Part shown: positions 54,296 through 61,012 of the stretch, piece after piece
Position numbering within the stretch: the stretch's first letter is position 1
Layout of the letters: every line of letters starts with the position of its first letter
Source: Pelotomaculum propionicicum
GTDB taxonomy: Bacteria > Bacillota > Desulfotomaculia > Desulfotomaculales > Pelotomaculaceae
Reading direction: 5' to 3'
Assembly: GCF_004369225.1 (NCBI RefSeq)
Contig: NZ_QFFZ01000018.1
Span: forward strand, 1 to 61,012
DNA: 61,012 bases
The notes under the pieces: model-generated
Databases searched by the model: none
Told to the model about the DNA's origin: nothing
What the model saw: the letters and a program-made list of their open reading frames with translations, nothing else
Position numbers and translations under genes: made by a program

Positions 54296-54324
54296 ATTAT
54301 ATCACAATGAAAATTTGATGACAA
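54296..54324 (-). promoter_or_regulatory. Sigma-A-type promoter upstream of the pheST leader
   Basis: TTGTCA and TATAAT separated by exactly 17 nt on the minus strand; transcription would begin near 54289. Confidence 0.7.
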
Positions 54325-54383
54325 GAAAGTTCACAGAAAAATCGGTTGCAAACCTTTGGCAGAAGGCAGCGATAGGCCTGTTT

Positions 54384-55181
54384 TTAACAAATGTCCCGCT
54401 GTCTCAAAGCTTCATAAAGCATAATCGAAACCGCGACAGCGACGTTGAGGGACTCGGCCCGGCCGGGCATGGGTATGCGCACCTTATCGTCGACCATGTC
54501 CAACAGGGCGGCGTTAATGCCCCCGCTCTCGCTGCCCACGATCAAAGCACAGGGCCGGGTCAGGTCCGCGGCGGCTACAGGCTTTGCTCCGCGCGGGTCA
54601 CCGGCTATGGTTGCGATAGAGCGGCCGGCCAGGAAAGGGAGAACTTCAGCGGCAGTCAGCCCCTGCAGCACAGGCAGGTGGAAGATCGAGCCCATGGTGG
54701 CCCGGCAGGCTTTGGGGTTGTAAATGTCTGTCGTACCTTTTAAAAGGATCACTCCCCCGGCGCCGGCCGCGTCAGCCGAGCGCACTATCGTGCCGAGGTT
54801 GCCGGGGTCCTGCACGCCGTCCACCACCACCAGCAGGGCTGGGGCGGGCGCTGCCGCCAAATCCTCCAGGACGGCCGCGCCCTGCCTGACTACGGCCAGC
54901 ACTCCCTGGGGGGTTTCGGTGCCGGCCAGTTCATCAAACAGGGTCTCGTCCACCTCTATGACAGCTATGTTCATTGAGTCCGCCTTTTTGAGCAGCTCTT
55001 CCCCGCGCCGGCTTTCACCGATTTTGCCGCAATAGACCAGCGCCTCCACCGGCCAGGAAGAGGCCAGGGCTTCCTCCACAAAGCGGACACCCTCAGCGAC
55101 AAATCTCTTTTCCCGGTCTCTGAAGCGGCGGATGGCCAGCCGCCGGATGTATTTTATGCGCGGGTTGTACCTGCTCAGCAA
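54384..55181 (-). CDS. SpoU/TrmH family RNA 2'-O-methyltransferase
   Basis: 265 residues: N-terminal substrate-binding domain (RYNPRIKYIRRLAIR) and C-terminal SPOUT knot with NLGTIVRSADAAGAGG, IVGSESGG and IPMPGRAESLNVAVA. Methylates a ribose in rRNA or tRNA; the exact site is unknown. TTG start with GGAGG 9 nt upstream. It follows rplT, as in many clostridia. Confidence 0.92.
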   Translation of the reverse strand: MLSRYNPRIKYIRRLAIRRFRDREKRFVAEGVRFVEEALASSWPVEALVYCGKIGESRRGEELLKKADSMNIAVIEVDETLFDELAGTETPQGVLAVVRQGAAVLEDLAAAPAPALLVVVDGVQDPGNLGTIVRSADAAGAGGVILLKGTTDIYNPKACRATMGSIFHLPVLQGLTAAEVLPFLAGRSIATIAGDPRGAKPVAAADLTRPCALIVGSESGGINAALLDMVDDKVRIPMPGRAESLNVAVAVSIMLYEALRQRDIC

Positions 55182-55208
55182 ACTGTTTAACCTCCCTGAA
55201 TCTCAACA

Positions 55209-55235
55209 GGCCCCTAACTTATTAAGTTAAGGGCC
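55209..55235 (-). repeat. Hairpin between rplT and the methyltransferase gene
   Basis: A 12-bp stem with one mismatch (GGCCCCTAACTT with AAGTTAAGGGCC, 3-nt loop). There is no T-run, so it may be a processing or partial attenuation site. Confidence 0.45.
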
Positions 55236-55249
55236 CGAAAGGCGGCGCT

Positions 55250-55603
55250 CTAAAGCTTTTCCTTGGCAACTTCCACCAGGCGTCCAAAAGCCTGGCTGTC
55301 ATTTAACGCTATGTCGGCCAGCAGCTTGCGGTTAATCTCCACACCGGCCAGCTTGAGGCCGTTCATCAGCCGGCTGTATGAGATGCCGTTCATTCTGGCG
55401 GCCGCGTTGATCCTGGTGATCCACAGCTTCCGGAAGTCGCGCTTTCTCACCTTGCGGTCGCGGTAGGCGTAAACCAGGGATTTCATGACCTGCTGGTTGG
55501 CCACCCGGAATAATTTACTCTTGGAACCTCTATATCCTTTTGCCAGTTTCAGTATTTTCCTGTGTCTGTTCCTCGAAACGACACTGCTTTTCGCCCGTGG
55601 CAT
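55250..55603 (-). CDS. rplT: 50S ribosomal protein L20
   Basis: 117 residues; starts [20 protein letters not shown] and has [16 protein letters not shown] near the C-terminus, both diagnostic. L20 binds 23S rRNA early in assembly and represses its own operon. ATG with GAGGAA upstream. Confidence 0.98.
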   Translation of the reverse strand: MPRAKSSVVSRNRHRKILKLAKGYRGSKSKLFRVANQQVMKSLVYAYRDRKVRKRDFRKLWITRINAAARMNGISYSRLMNGLKLAGVEINRKLLADIALNDSQAFGRLVEVAKEKL

Positions 55604-55634
55604 GGTTTATTCCTCCTTTATATGACACGATGTT

Positions 55635-55826
55635 TTAGGGTAGCAGCCTCTTCAGGCGATCAGCATCAGCGGCGCTAATAATCGTACCTTTGCGAAGATT
55701 ACGCTTCCTCTTGGCGCTCTTTTTCCCAAGAATGTGGCTGTGAAAAGCATGCTCAACTTTAAATTTGCCGTTGGCGGTTTTCTTAAACCTCTTAGCAGCC
55801 CCACGGTGGGTCTTTATCTTTGGCAA
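55635..55826 (-). CDS. rpmI: 50S ribosomal protein L35
   Basis: 63 residues, [17 protein letters not shown]...; standard L35. It uses a TTG start with AAGGAG upstream. Middle gene of infC-rpmI-rplT. Confidence 0.97.
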   Translation of the reverse strand: MPKIKTHRGAAKRFKKTANGKFKVEHAFHSHILGKKSAKRKRNLRKGTIISAADADRLKRLLP

Positions 55827-55844
55827 CTAAAATGCATCTCCTTC

Positions 55845-56360
55845 CTAGCTGTCTTGCTTCGGTGACAGAATCATGATCATGTTTTTTCCTTCTAATTTAG
55901 GCTGCCTTTCCACTTGGGAGAAGTCTTTGACACTCTCCGCCAGCCGTTTAAGCAGTTTCTGGCCCAGCTGAGTGTGCACGATTTCTCTCCCGCGAAAAAT
56001 AATGGTCGCTTTTACTTTATCGCCATCTTTTAAAAACCTGGCCGTGTTCTTGGCCTTGACTTCAAAATCGTGGTCCTCTATGTTGGGCCGGAGCTTGACT
56101 TCCTTGATACTGATGATTTTCTGTTTCTTCTTGGCCTCCTTTTCACGCTTGCTCTGCTCGTACTTGTACTTGCCAAAATCCATGATTTTGCAAACAGGAG
56201 GCTTGGCGGCCGGTGATATCTCCACCAGGTCTAGCTGTTTTTCCTCCGCAAGGCGCAGAGCATCCCTCGAAGAGAAGATGCCGAGTTGGGAACCGTCACC
56301 GTCAATTACCCTCACTTCTCTGGCCCTAATCTCCTCATTGATGCGAAAATCTCTCGTGAT
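55845..56360 (-). CDS. infC: Translation initiation factor IF-3, apparent ATC start
   Basis: 171 residues from an ATC codon at 56360. The conserved N-terminus (RDFRINEEIRAREVRVID) begins right after it, GGGAGGTG lies 8 nt upstream, and there is no ATG, GTG or TTG near; the only upstream in-frame candidate (TTG at 56408) would include the ribosome site in the coding region. Rare starts (AUU or AUC) on infC are well known and let IF-3, which rejects non-AUG starts, repress itself. Both IF-3 domains are complete (VCKIMDFGKYKYEQSKRE linker). Confidence 0.95.
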   Translation of the reverse strand: MTRDFRINEEIRAREVRVIDGDGSQLGIFSSRDALRLAEEKQLDLVEISPAAKPPVCKIMDFGKYKYEQSKREKEAKKKQKIISIKEVKLRPNIEDHDFEVKAKNTARFLKDGDKVKATIIFRGREIVHTQLGQKLLKRLAESVKDFSQVERQPKLEGKNMIMILSPKQDS

Positions 56361-56390
56361 AGCGGGTTCACCTCCCTGATAAAATAAGAA

Positions 56391-56531
56391 AAGCAAAAAA
56401 GCAGGCAATCCACCCGCTTAAAAAAGTCCATACTTCAACTTTATTAAAGAAACCGTGACTGACAGCGGCTTTAATGCGCGTCGTCCGGTGAGAAGCGGAT
56501 GGCTTCTACTTGACAGTATCTGTTATTTGCC
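56391..56531 (-). promoter_or_regulatory. infC operon leader with attenuator (L20-type)
   Basis: A leader of about 170 nt runs from the promoter at 56538-56566 to infC. It ends in a terminator-like hairpin (AGCGGGT with GCCTGCT, then TTTTTTGCTTTT at 56391-56418) just before the ribosome site, plus an upstream AGAAGC/GCTTCT hairpin. The position matches the L20-controlled leader described for Bacillus infC-rpmI-rplT; ligand not proven here. Confidence 0.6.
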
Positions 56532-56537
56532 ACAAAA

Positions 56538-56566
56538 ATTTTAGCACGGAAGTAAATTTAAGTCAA
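56538..56566 (-). promoter_or_regulatory. Promoter of infC-rpmI-rplT
   Basis: TTGACT and TAAAAT on the minus strand with a 17-nt spacer, directly downstream of thrS. Confidence 0.7.
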
Positions 56567-56587
56567 GAAAATCTGCGAATTAAACTT

Positions 56588-58510
56588 TTAGTACGACTTG
56601 GTGCTGATTTCCTCAAGCAGCATCGCTTCAAAATCAGCCAGCGGCATGGCCCCCAGGTCCCCTTTGGCCCGCTGGCGTACAGCCACGGTCTTGTTTTCCG
56701 CTTCTTTATCGCCGACCACCAGCATGTAAGGTATTTTCTGGGCCTGGGCCTCGCGGATCTTGTAGTTGATTTTCTCATTGCGGGTATCTATCTCAACCCT
56801 GATGCCCTTGCCGCTCAGACTGTCGGTCACTTCCTGGGCGTAAGCGGCGTGGCGGCCGGTAATCGGGATCACGCGGGCTTGCACCGGCGCCAGCCAGGCC
56901 GGGAAAGCCCCGGCGAAGTGCTCGGTGAGAATGCCGATGAATCGCTCCAGGCTGCCGAAAATAGTGCGGTGGATCATCACCGGGCGGTGCTTCTGGCCGT
57001 CCTCGCCCACATAGTTCAGGTCGAAAATTTCCGGCATGACGAAGTCAAGCTGGATGGTGCCGCACTGCCAGGTGCGTCCCAGAGTGTCCCGCAAATGAAA
57101 GTCGATTTTCGGGCCGTAGAAGGCGCCGTCCCCCTCGTTTACCTTGTAGTCGATACCCCTGGTCTCCAGGGCGTCACGCAGCGCATTGGTGGCCATCTCC
57201 CAGATCTCATCGGAGCCCATGGCTTTTTCCGGCTTGGTGGAAAGCTCCACGTGATAGGGGAAGCCGAATACCTTATAAATATCCTCATCCAGGTTAATCA
57301 CTCCGATGATCTCATCCTTTACCTGGGAGGGCAGCATGTAGATATGAGCGTCGTCCTGGGTGAAACAGCGCACCCGCATCATCCCGTGCAGGGCGCCGGA
57401 AAGCTCGTGCCGGTGCACCAGCCCCAGTTCCGCCATGCGGATGGGCAGTTCCCGGTAGCTGTGCAGTTTGCTCTTATAGACGATGATGCCGCCGGGGCAG
57501 TTCATCGGCTTGACCGCGTAGTCGCCCTCGTCGATTTTGGTGAAATACATGTTCTCCCGGTAATGGTCCCAGTGGCCGGACCGCTCCCACAGGGAGCGGG
57601 ACAGAATAATCGGTGTGCGTATTTCCGAGTAACCTCTTTTAGCGTGCTCCTCCCGCCAGAATTTCTCCAGCTCGTTGCGCAGGATCATGCCTTTGGGATG
57701 AAAGAAGGGAAAGCCCGGACCCTCGTCCTGGATGCTGAAAAGTTCGAGCTCCGCCCCTAGCTTGCGGTGGTCGCGCCGCTTGGCCTCCTCAATCCGGAAA
57801 AGATACTCGTCCAGCATAGACTTTTTAGGAAAGGACGTCCCGTAAATCCGCTGCAGCATCTTGTTCTTTTCGCTGCCGCGCCAGTAAGCGCCGGCCACGT
57901 TCAAAAGCTTGACCGACTTCAGGCGGCCGGTGGATGGAACGTGCGGGCCCATGCACAGGTCGGTGAAGTCGCCCTGGCGGTAAACGGACAGCGGCGCGTC
58001 CACGGGCAGGTCCTCGATTAATTCCACCTTGTAGTCCTGGCCGGCTTTGCCGAAAAGGTCCAATGCGTCCGGGCGGGTGTACTCGAAGCGTTCAAAGGGC
58101 AGGTCGGCCTTGATGATGGCCTCCATTTCTTTTTCAATTACGCCCAAATCATCGGTGGTAAAAGGCTCGGTGGTGTCAAAGTCGTAATAAAAACCGTCGG
58201 CTATGGCGGGTCCTATGGCGAACTTGACGCCGGGGAAAAGCTTCTGGCAGGCCTGGGCCATCACATGGGCGGTGCTGTGGCGGTAGACCTGCTTGCCCTC
58301 TTCGTCCTCAAAAGTCAGGAATGCCACCGCTGCGTCCCGCTCCAGCGGCCGCGCCAGGTCGGTCAGTTGGCCGTTCACTTTGGCGACCAGGGCTTCTCTA
58401 GCCAGGCGCGGGCTGATATCTTTGGCTATATCCATCAGCGCGATGCCTGCCGGGTATTCCCTAACGCCGCCGTCCGGCAGGGTCACCTTGATTTTGTTGT
58501 TCTCATCCAT
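56588..58510 (-). CDS. thrS: Threonyl-tRNA synthetase
   Basis: 640 residues from the ATG at 58510, which has GGATGTG upstream; the frame remains open into a repeat element but that part is not coding. Domains: TGS (1-62, KVTLPDGGVREYPAG), editing domain with HSTAHVMAQA, catalytic core (zinc Cys in MNCPGG, VHRHELSGALHGMMRVR) and anticodon-binding domain. Charges tRNA-Thr. Its T-box leader is more than 500 nt upstream, separated by repeats. Confidence 0.97.
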   Translation of the reverse strand: MDENNKIKVTLPDGGVREYPAGIALMDIAKDISPRLAREALVAKVNGQLTDLARPLERDAAVAFLTFEDEEGKQVYRHSTAHVMAQACQKLFPGVKFAIGPAIADGFYYDFDTTEPFTTDDLGVIEKEMEAIIKADLPFERFEYTRPDALDLFGKAGQDYKVELIEDLPVDAPLSVYRQGDFTDLCMGPHVPSTGRLKSVKLLNVAGAYWRGSEKNKMLQRIYGTSFPKKSMLDEYLFRIEEAKRRDHRKLGAELELFSIQDEGPGFPFFHPKGMILRNELEKFWREEHAKRGYSEIRTPIILSRSLWERSGHWDHYRENMYFTKIDEGDYAVKPMNCPGGIIVYKSKLHSYRELPIRMAELGLVHRHELSGALHGMMRVRCFTQDDAHIYMLPSQVKDEIIGVINLDEDIYKVFGFPYHVELSTKPEKAMGSDEIWEMATNALRDALETRGIDYKVNEGDGAFYGPKIDFHLRDTLGRTWQCGTIQLDFVMPEIFDLNYVGEDGQKHRPVMIHRTIFGSLERFIGILTEHFAGAFPAWLAPVQARVIPITGRHAAYAQEVTDSLSGKGIRVEIDTRNEKINYKIREAQAQKIPYMLVVGDKEAENKTVAVRQRAKGDLGAMPLADFEAMLLEEISTKSY

Positions 58511-58551
58511 AAAAAAACACATCCTTTCAGTAATGCACACATGAGACAAGG

Positions 58552-58803
58552 GTGAGACAAGGGGACGGTTCTGACTAGGCAATCGGAAGTTTTGCGCCAA
58601 ATACAACTACATGATCAGTGAGAGCAATACCTGATCAATAAGAGTAAAGTCTGTTAATTATACTAAGTGGCGCAAAATTTTTGATTGCCTGAGAAGATGG
58701 AAGTCGCGGATTTTTGTGATGATTAAGTGAGAAGATGTAAATGAAGTTTTTGTTACAGAATGTTCTACATTCAACTTGCGATTTCCTTCTTCTCTTGTCG
58801 CAC
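58552..58803. repeat. MITE/REP-like palindromic element, copy 2 (right end lost)
   Basis: Same element as at 6701-6990: left end GTGAGACAAGGGGACGGTTC, the internal AGGCAATC/GATTGCCT and TGATCAG/CTGATCA palindromes, and the shared tail TTACAGAATGTTCTACATTC. Homology stops at TTCTCTTGTCGCAC; the AGAACCGTCCCC end present in copy 1 is missing. It lies immediately upstream of thrS. Confidence 0.75.
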
Positions 58804-58817
58804 TCTTGTCGCAAAAC

Positions 58818-58867
58818 TTGTAGGTTCGGATTTGTCCGAACATGTGCGGCTGAAGCCGCACCTACAA
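58818..58867. repeat. Three-way-junction palindromic repeat, intact
   Basis: TTGTAGG pairs with CCTACAA and encloses two perfect hairpins, TTCGGA/TCCGAA and GTGCGGC/GCCGCAC. Sister of the interrupted copy at 18066-18177. Confidence 0.65.
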
Positions 58868-58870
58868 TTT

Positions 58871-58979
58871 AGGTCGTAGGCCGTAAGCCGTAGGGCGTAG
58901 GTATATCCTGATTCCTAACAGGTATTAACCCAAAAGAATTACTTTCACACTTACGACCTACGTCTTATGGCTTACGACA
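58871..58979. repeat. CGTAGG/CGTAAG palindromic repeat
   Basis: GTCGTAGGCCGTAAGCCGTA at the left and an imperfect inverted counterpart (TTACGACCTACGTC..GGCTTACGAC) at the right, enclosing about 45 nt. A shorter relative (GTCGTCGGACGTCGG followed by TATATCCTG) occurs at 14017-14040. Confidence 0.55.
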
Positions 58980-59020
58980 TTTTCATTTTCCCACGTCTCA
59001 CTTCTCATATCCCACGGCTT

Positions 59021-59276
59021 AAAAAAGAAACGTCCCTGACTGTTGGATTACAGTCAGGGACGGGGTTTCCCGCGGTTCCACCCTGGTTAGGAAGAATTGC
59101 CTTCCTCGCTCGCGGCAGTTAACGTCTGCTACCCGGCCCGGCATACTCTCATTTCAGCCGGCTGCTCCAAGGCGGTTTTCAGTCCCCCGGCAGCTAAAGG
59201 CGCTTTCAGCCACGGCGCCTTCTCTCTGCAGGCCGGGTTTGGACCTGCTTTCCTTTTCATAGCCTTTACATTATTA
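59021..59276 (-). promoter_or_regulatory. T-box leader of thrS
   Basis: Minus strand: T-box AGGGTGGAACCGCGGG at 59069-59084 and terminator with a 13-bp stem (CGTCCCTGACTGT, 59031-59062) plus a T-rich tail to 59021. An ACC triplet at 59176-59174 is a candidate threonine specifier. About 510 nt of repeats separate the terminator from thrS. Confidence 0.87.
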
Positions 59277-59283
59277 TATCGGT

Positions 59284-59312
59284 ATTATAGTTATTAGACA
59301 AAAATTTGTCAA
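59284..59312 (-). promoter_or_regulatory. Consensus sigma-A promoter of thrS
   Basis: TTGACA and TATAAT, both perfect, with a 17-nt spacer on the minus strand; the -35 box lies 4 nt after the ytxC stop. Confidence 0.85.
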
Positions 59313-59316
59313 CAAT

Positions 59317-60219
59317 CTAAGACCTCCTGCCTGTGCCGCACATGGGGCAGCCGGTACATTCTTTAACCCGCCCGGTAAAAACGTTCCTGATCGTGTCCAG
59401 GGTGGTGGACATGCCGTTGCTGCTTTTGCAATGCAGGGTGATCTCCCTGGGGGCGATGGTAATCAGAGCGCTGATTAGAAGGTCTTCATAATTGATCTCG
59501 TTGTCCGACAGGTCGATCATAAATCCTTCCATATAGTCACTTCTGATGGGCTGCATGTTCCCGTCATAAAGCCTAAAAACCCCGTTTCCCCTGATCAACA
59601 CGTGCACCACTTCAACCTTCGGCTCCTGGATTTCCACAAAATACTTCAAAAGCTGGACAAATTCCTGGTACTCCCTCTCAATCAAAAAATCGTCCACCGC
59701 TTTATCAGCTGCTTCTTTTAGTTCGCTCACATACTCTTTAAGCCTGAATCTGATAAAACCTTCTATTATAATACGGTTGTTGTAATGCAGGAAATCGATC
59801 AGCTTATGCAGGATCCTGCTTTTCCGGTTGGCCCAGTAGATGGTTGGCCCGCTCTCCTGTCCCTCGCGGTTGATATGACGCAAGGCGTAGTCGTAAATTA
59901 ATTTCTTTTCCTCTTCATTAAAATAATAGTAATTTTCCCTGATGATGTCCTTGAGTAAAATGTCCTCCCAGTGGGTTAAAATAATATCTGAGATAATGTC
60001 GGCAAGGTAGTGTTTGAAGACCGACTGTACTTCTTCCTGGCTGATTCTGTGGGGACCGCAGTTAGAAACACTAAAGGCCAGAAAAGTAAATTTTCCGGCC
60101 GGGCTTTCCTCGAGCTCCACCTTTAAACCGTCTGTGTTGAAAAGCTTCAATTCCCGGCCCAGTTTAGCCTTGAGCAGATCAATATGCTGCGTGGCGCCGA
60201 TGGAAATGGTCTGGGCCAT
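59317..60219 (-). CDS. ytxC: YtxC-like sporulation protein
   Basis: 300 residues matching the YtxC family, a protein of unknown biochemical role expressed in sporulation in Bacillus, where it also lies next to thrS. Mostly helical with a central charged region (DYALRHINREGQ), no membrane segment, and a C-terminal CTGCPMCGTG cluster that could bind zinc; the clustered cysteines are worth noting. ATG start. The thrS promoter begins right after its stop. Confidence 0.83.
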   Translation of the reverse strand: MAQTISIGATQHIDLLKAKLGRELKLFNTDGLKVELEESPAGKFTFLAFSVSNCGPHRISQEEVQSVFKHYLADIISDIILTHWEDILLKDIIRENYYYFNEEEKKLIYDYALRHINREGQESGPTIYWANRKSRILHKLIDFLHYNNRIIIEGFIRFRLKEYVSELKEAADKAVDDFLIEREYQEFVQLLKYFVEIQEPKVEVVHVLIRGNGVFRLYDGNMQPIRSDYMEGFMIDLSDNEINYEDLLISALITIAPREITLHCKSSNGMSTTLDTIRNVFTGRVKECTGCPMCGTGRRS

Positions 60220-60307
60220 CGAATGAATCCCCCTTTTTTAACGTATGCCTCTTTCTTCAGTATAAACAAAAAATGCTGGCGCTATGCCATGCAAATTTTT
60301 AAAAAAT

Positions 60308-61012
60308 TTATGAAATAGAGGCAGCGCCGGCGCCGCTCAAATAGCCGGTGGCAAAGGCGATCTGCAAATTGTAGCCTCCGGTCAGAGCATCCACATCAAT
60401 TATTTCACCAGCAAAGTACAGACCTTTGACTATCTTTGATTCCATGGTCGTGGGGTTAATCTCAGCGGTGCTCACACCTCCCCCGGTAACAATGGACTCG
60501 TTTAGGGGGCGGGTCCCTTTTATGTGCAGGATGATGTTTTTAAGAGTATGTGTTAAACGGAGCAGCTCTGCCCGGCTGAGCTGGTCGACCTGCTTGTCCG
60601 GGCTTACTTCGGCTATACTCAGGACGGCCTGGATCATCCTGCGCGGCAGCAGCTCACTCAGGGAATTCTTCAAAAGCTTACCCGCGTTTTGGCGGAAACA
60701 GAGGCGCAGGCGCTCCGCCAGCTGTTCATTTGATAAAGACGGGAATAAATCAATTTTCACCTTGACCGGGTAACCGGTGCGGCTGCCGAGCCAACTGCTG
60801 AGGTTTAAGACTGCCGGGCCCGAGATGCCAAAATGGGTGAAAAGAAGTTCTCCTGTCTGCTCAAGGCGGGGATCCGGCAGCGCCTGAATTTTTATGTTTT
60901 CCAGACTTACCCCCTGTAGCGGCTTAACCCACTGGTCTGAAGCCACCAGAGGCGTCAGCGCGGGCCGGGGCTCGATGATGGTGTGGCCGAGTTGGCGGGC
61001 CATATCGTAGCC
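60308..61012 (-). CDS. BaiN/HI0933-like flavoprotein, C-terminal part (cut by window edge)
   Basis: The frame is open to the right edge, so only about 234 C-terminal residues are visible. They match the HI0933/YhiN-type NAD(P)/FAD-dependent oxidoreductases: FTHFGISGPAVLNLSSW, ITGGGVSTAEINPTTMESK and GLYFAGEIIDVDALTGGYNL, the FAD-contacting end. Substrate unknown. The N-terminal Rossmann motif lies outside the window. Confidence 0.85.
   Translation of the reverse strand, partial: GYDMARQLGHTIIEPRPALTPLVASDQWVKPLQGVSLENIKIQALPDPRLEQTGELLFTHFGISGPAVLNLSSWLGSRTGYPVKVKIDLFPSLSNEQLAERLRLCFRQNAGKLLKNSLSELLPRRMIQAVLSIAEVSPDKQVDQLSRAELLRLTHTLKNIILHIKGTRPLNESIVTGGGVSTAEINPTTMESKIVKGLYFAGEIIDVDALTGGYNLQIAFATGYLSGAGAASIS

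Noticed and set aside
56510-57760. Long plus-strand open frame of 416 residues opposite thrS
   Set aside because: It is antisense to the conserved thrS coding region, has no recognisable domain or ribosome site, and results from GC-rich codon structure.
58511-58606. N-terminal extension of thrS by 32 residues
   Set aside because: The extension is translated from the MITE-like repeat; the conserved TGS domain begins at the ATG at 58510.

Overview
The window looks like a chromosome segment of a low-GC-lineage but moderately GC-rich, spore-forming clostridial Firmicute of the Pelotomaculum/Desulfotomaculum (Peptococcaceae) type. This is an inference from gene content and order: DegV, MutS2, PolX, ZapA, a YtxC-type sporulation protein next to thrS, T-box leaders on thrS and pheST, an infC-rpmI-rplT operon, copper-amine-oxidase-like surface domains and many TTG/GTG starts. 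No rRNA, tRNA, CRISPR array or phage module was seen.

Layout. (1) 1-21,000 is mainly conserved backbone: degV, a soluble PAS histidine kinase, small zinc-ribbon and hypothetical genes, a secreted cyclophilin, a TPP-dependent enzyme, a class A penicillin-binding protein, a small starch-binding-type module, and a minus-strand run zapA, polX, 3-methyladenine glycosylase, NIF3-like, U32 peptidase, DUF1232 and mutS2. (2) 21,100-24,400 is a boundary zone: a slipin gene, an IS4-family insertion with recognisable ends, and the wreck of an IS21 element. (3) 24,400-50,000 is a visibly AT-richer accessory island. It opens with two tandem cyclic-di-GMP-I riboswitches in front of a secreted Ig-like/beta-helix protein and a leaderless tandem paralogue. 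Facing these is a long minus-strand surface-polysaccharide locus: nucleotide-sugar dehydrogenase, three glycosyltransferases, GDP-mannose dehydratase, perosamine-synthase-like aminotransferase, cupin, two twin acetyltransferase-like proteins, flippase, UDP-sugar epimerase, membrane protein and three exported polysaccharide deacetylases. Two DivIVA-like genes and a decayed leucine-rich-repeat gene close the island. (4) 50,000-61,012 is again backbone: pheT, pheS with its T-box, a SpoU methyltransferase, rplT, rpmI, infC, thrS with its T-box, ytxC and a truncated flavoprotein gene at the right edge.

In Bacillus pheT lies close to zapA-polX-mutS2, so the island appears to have been inserted into an otherwise conserved block. 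The most interesting unit is the c-di-GMP-controlled beta-helix gene pair facing a locus that would make, export and deacetylate a surface polysaccharide (probably with GDP-perosamine and UDP-N-acetylgalactosaminuronate type sugars), with deacetylases that carry the start of a related beta-helix fold. A second theme is repeats: at least four families of palindromic elements are scattered in intergenic spaces, and several are piled between the thrS T-box and the thrS gene. A third is RNA regulation: two c-di-GMP aptamers, two T-boxes, an infC attenuator and one unassigned structured leader downstream of a near-consensus promoter.
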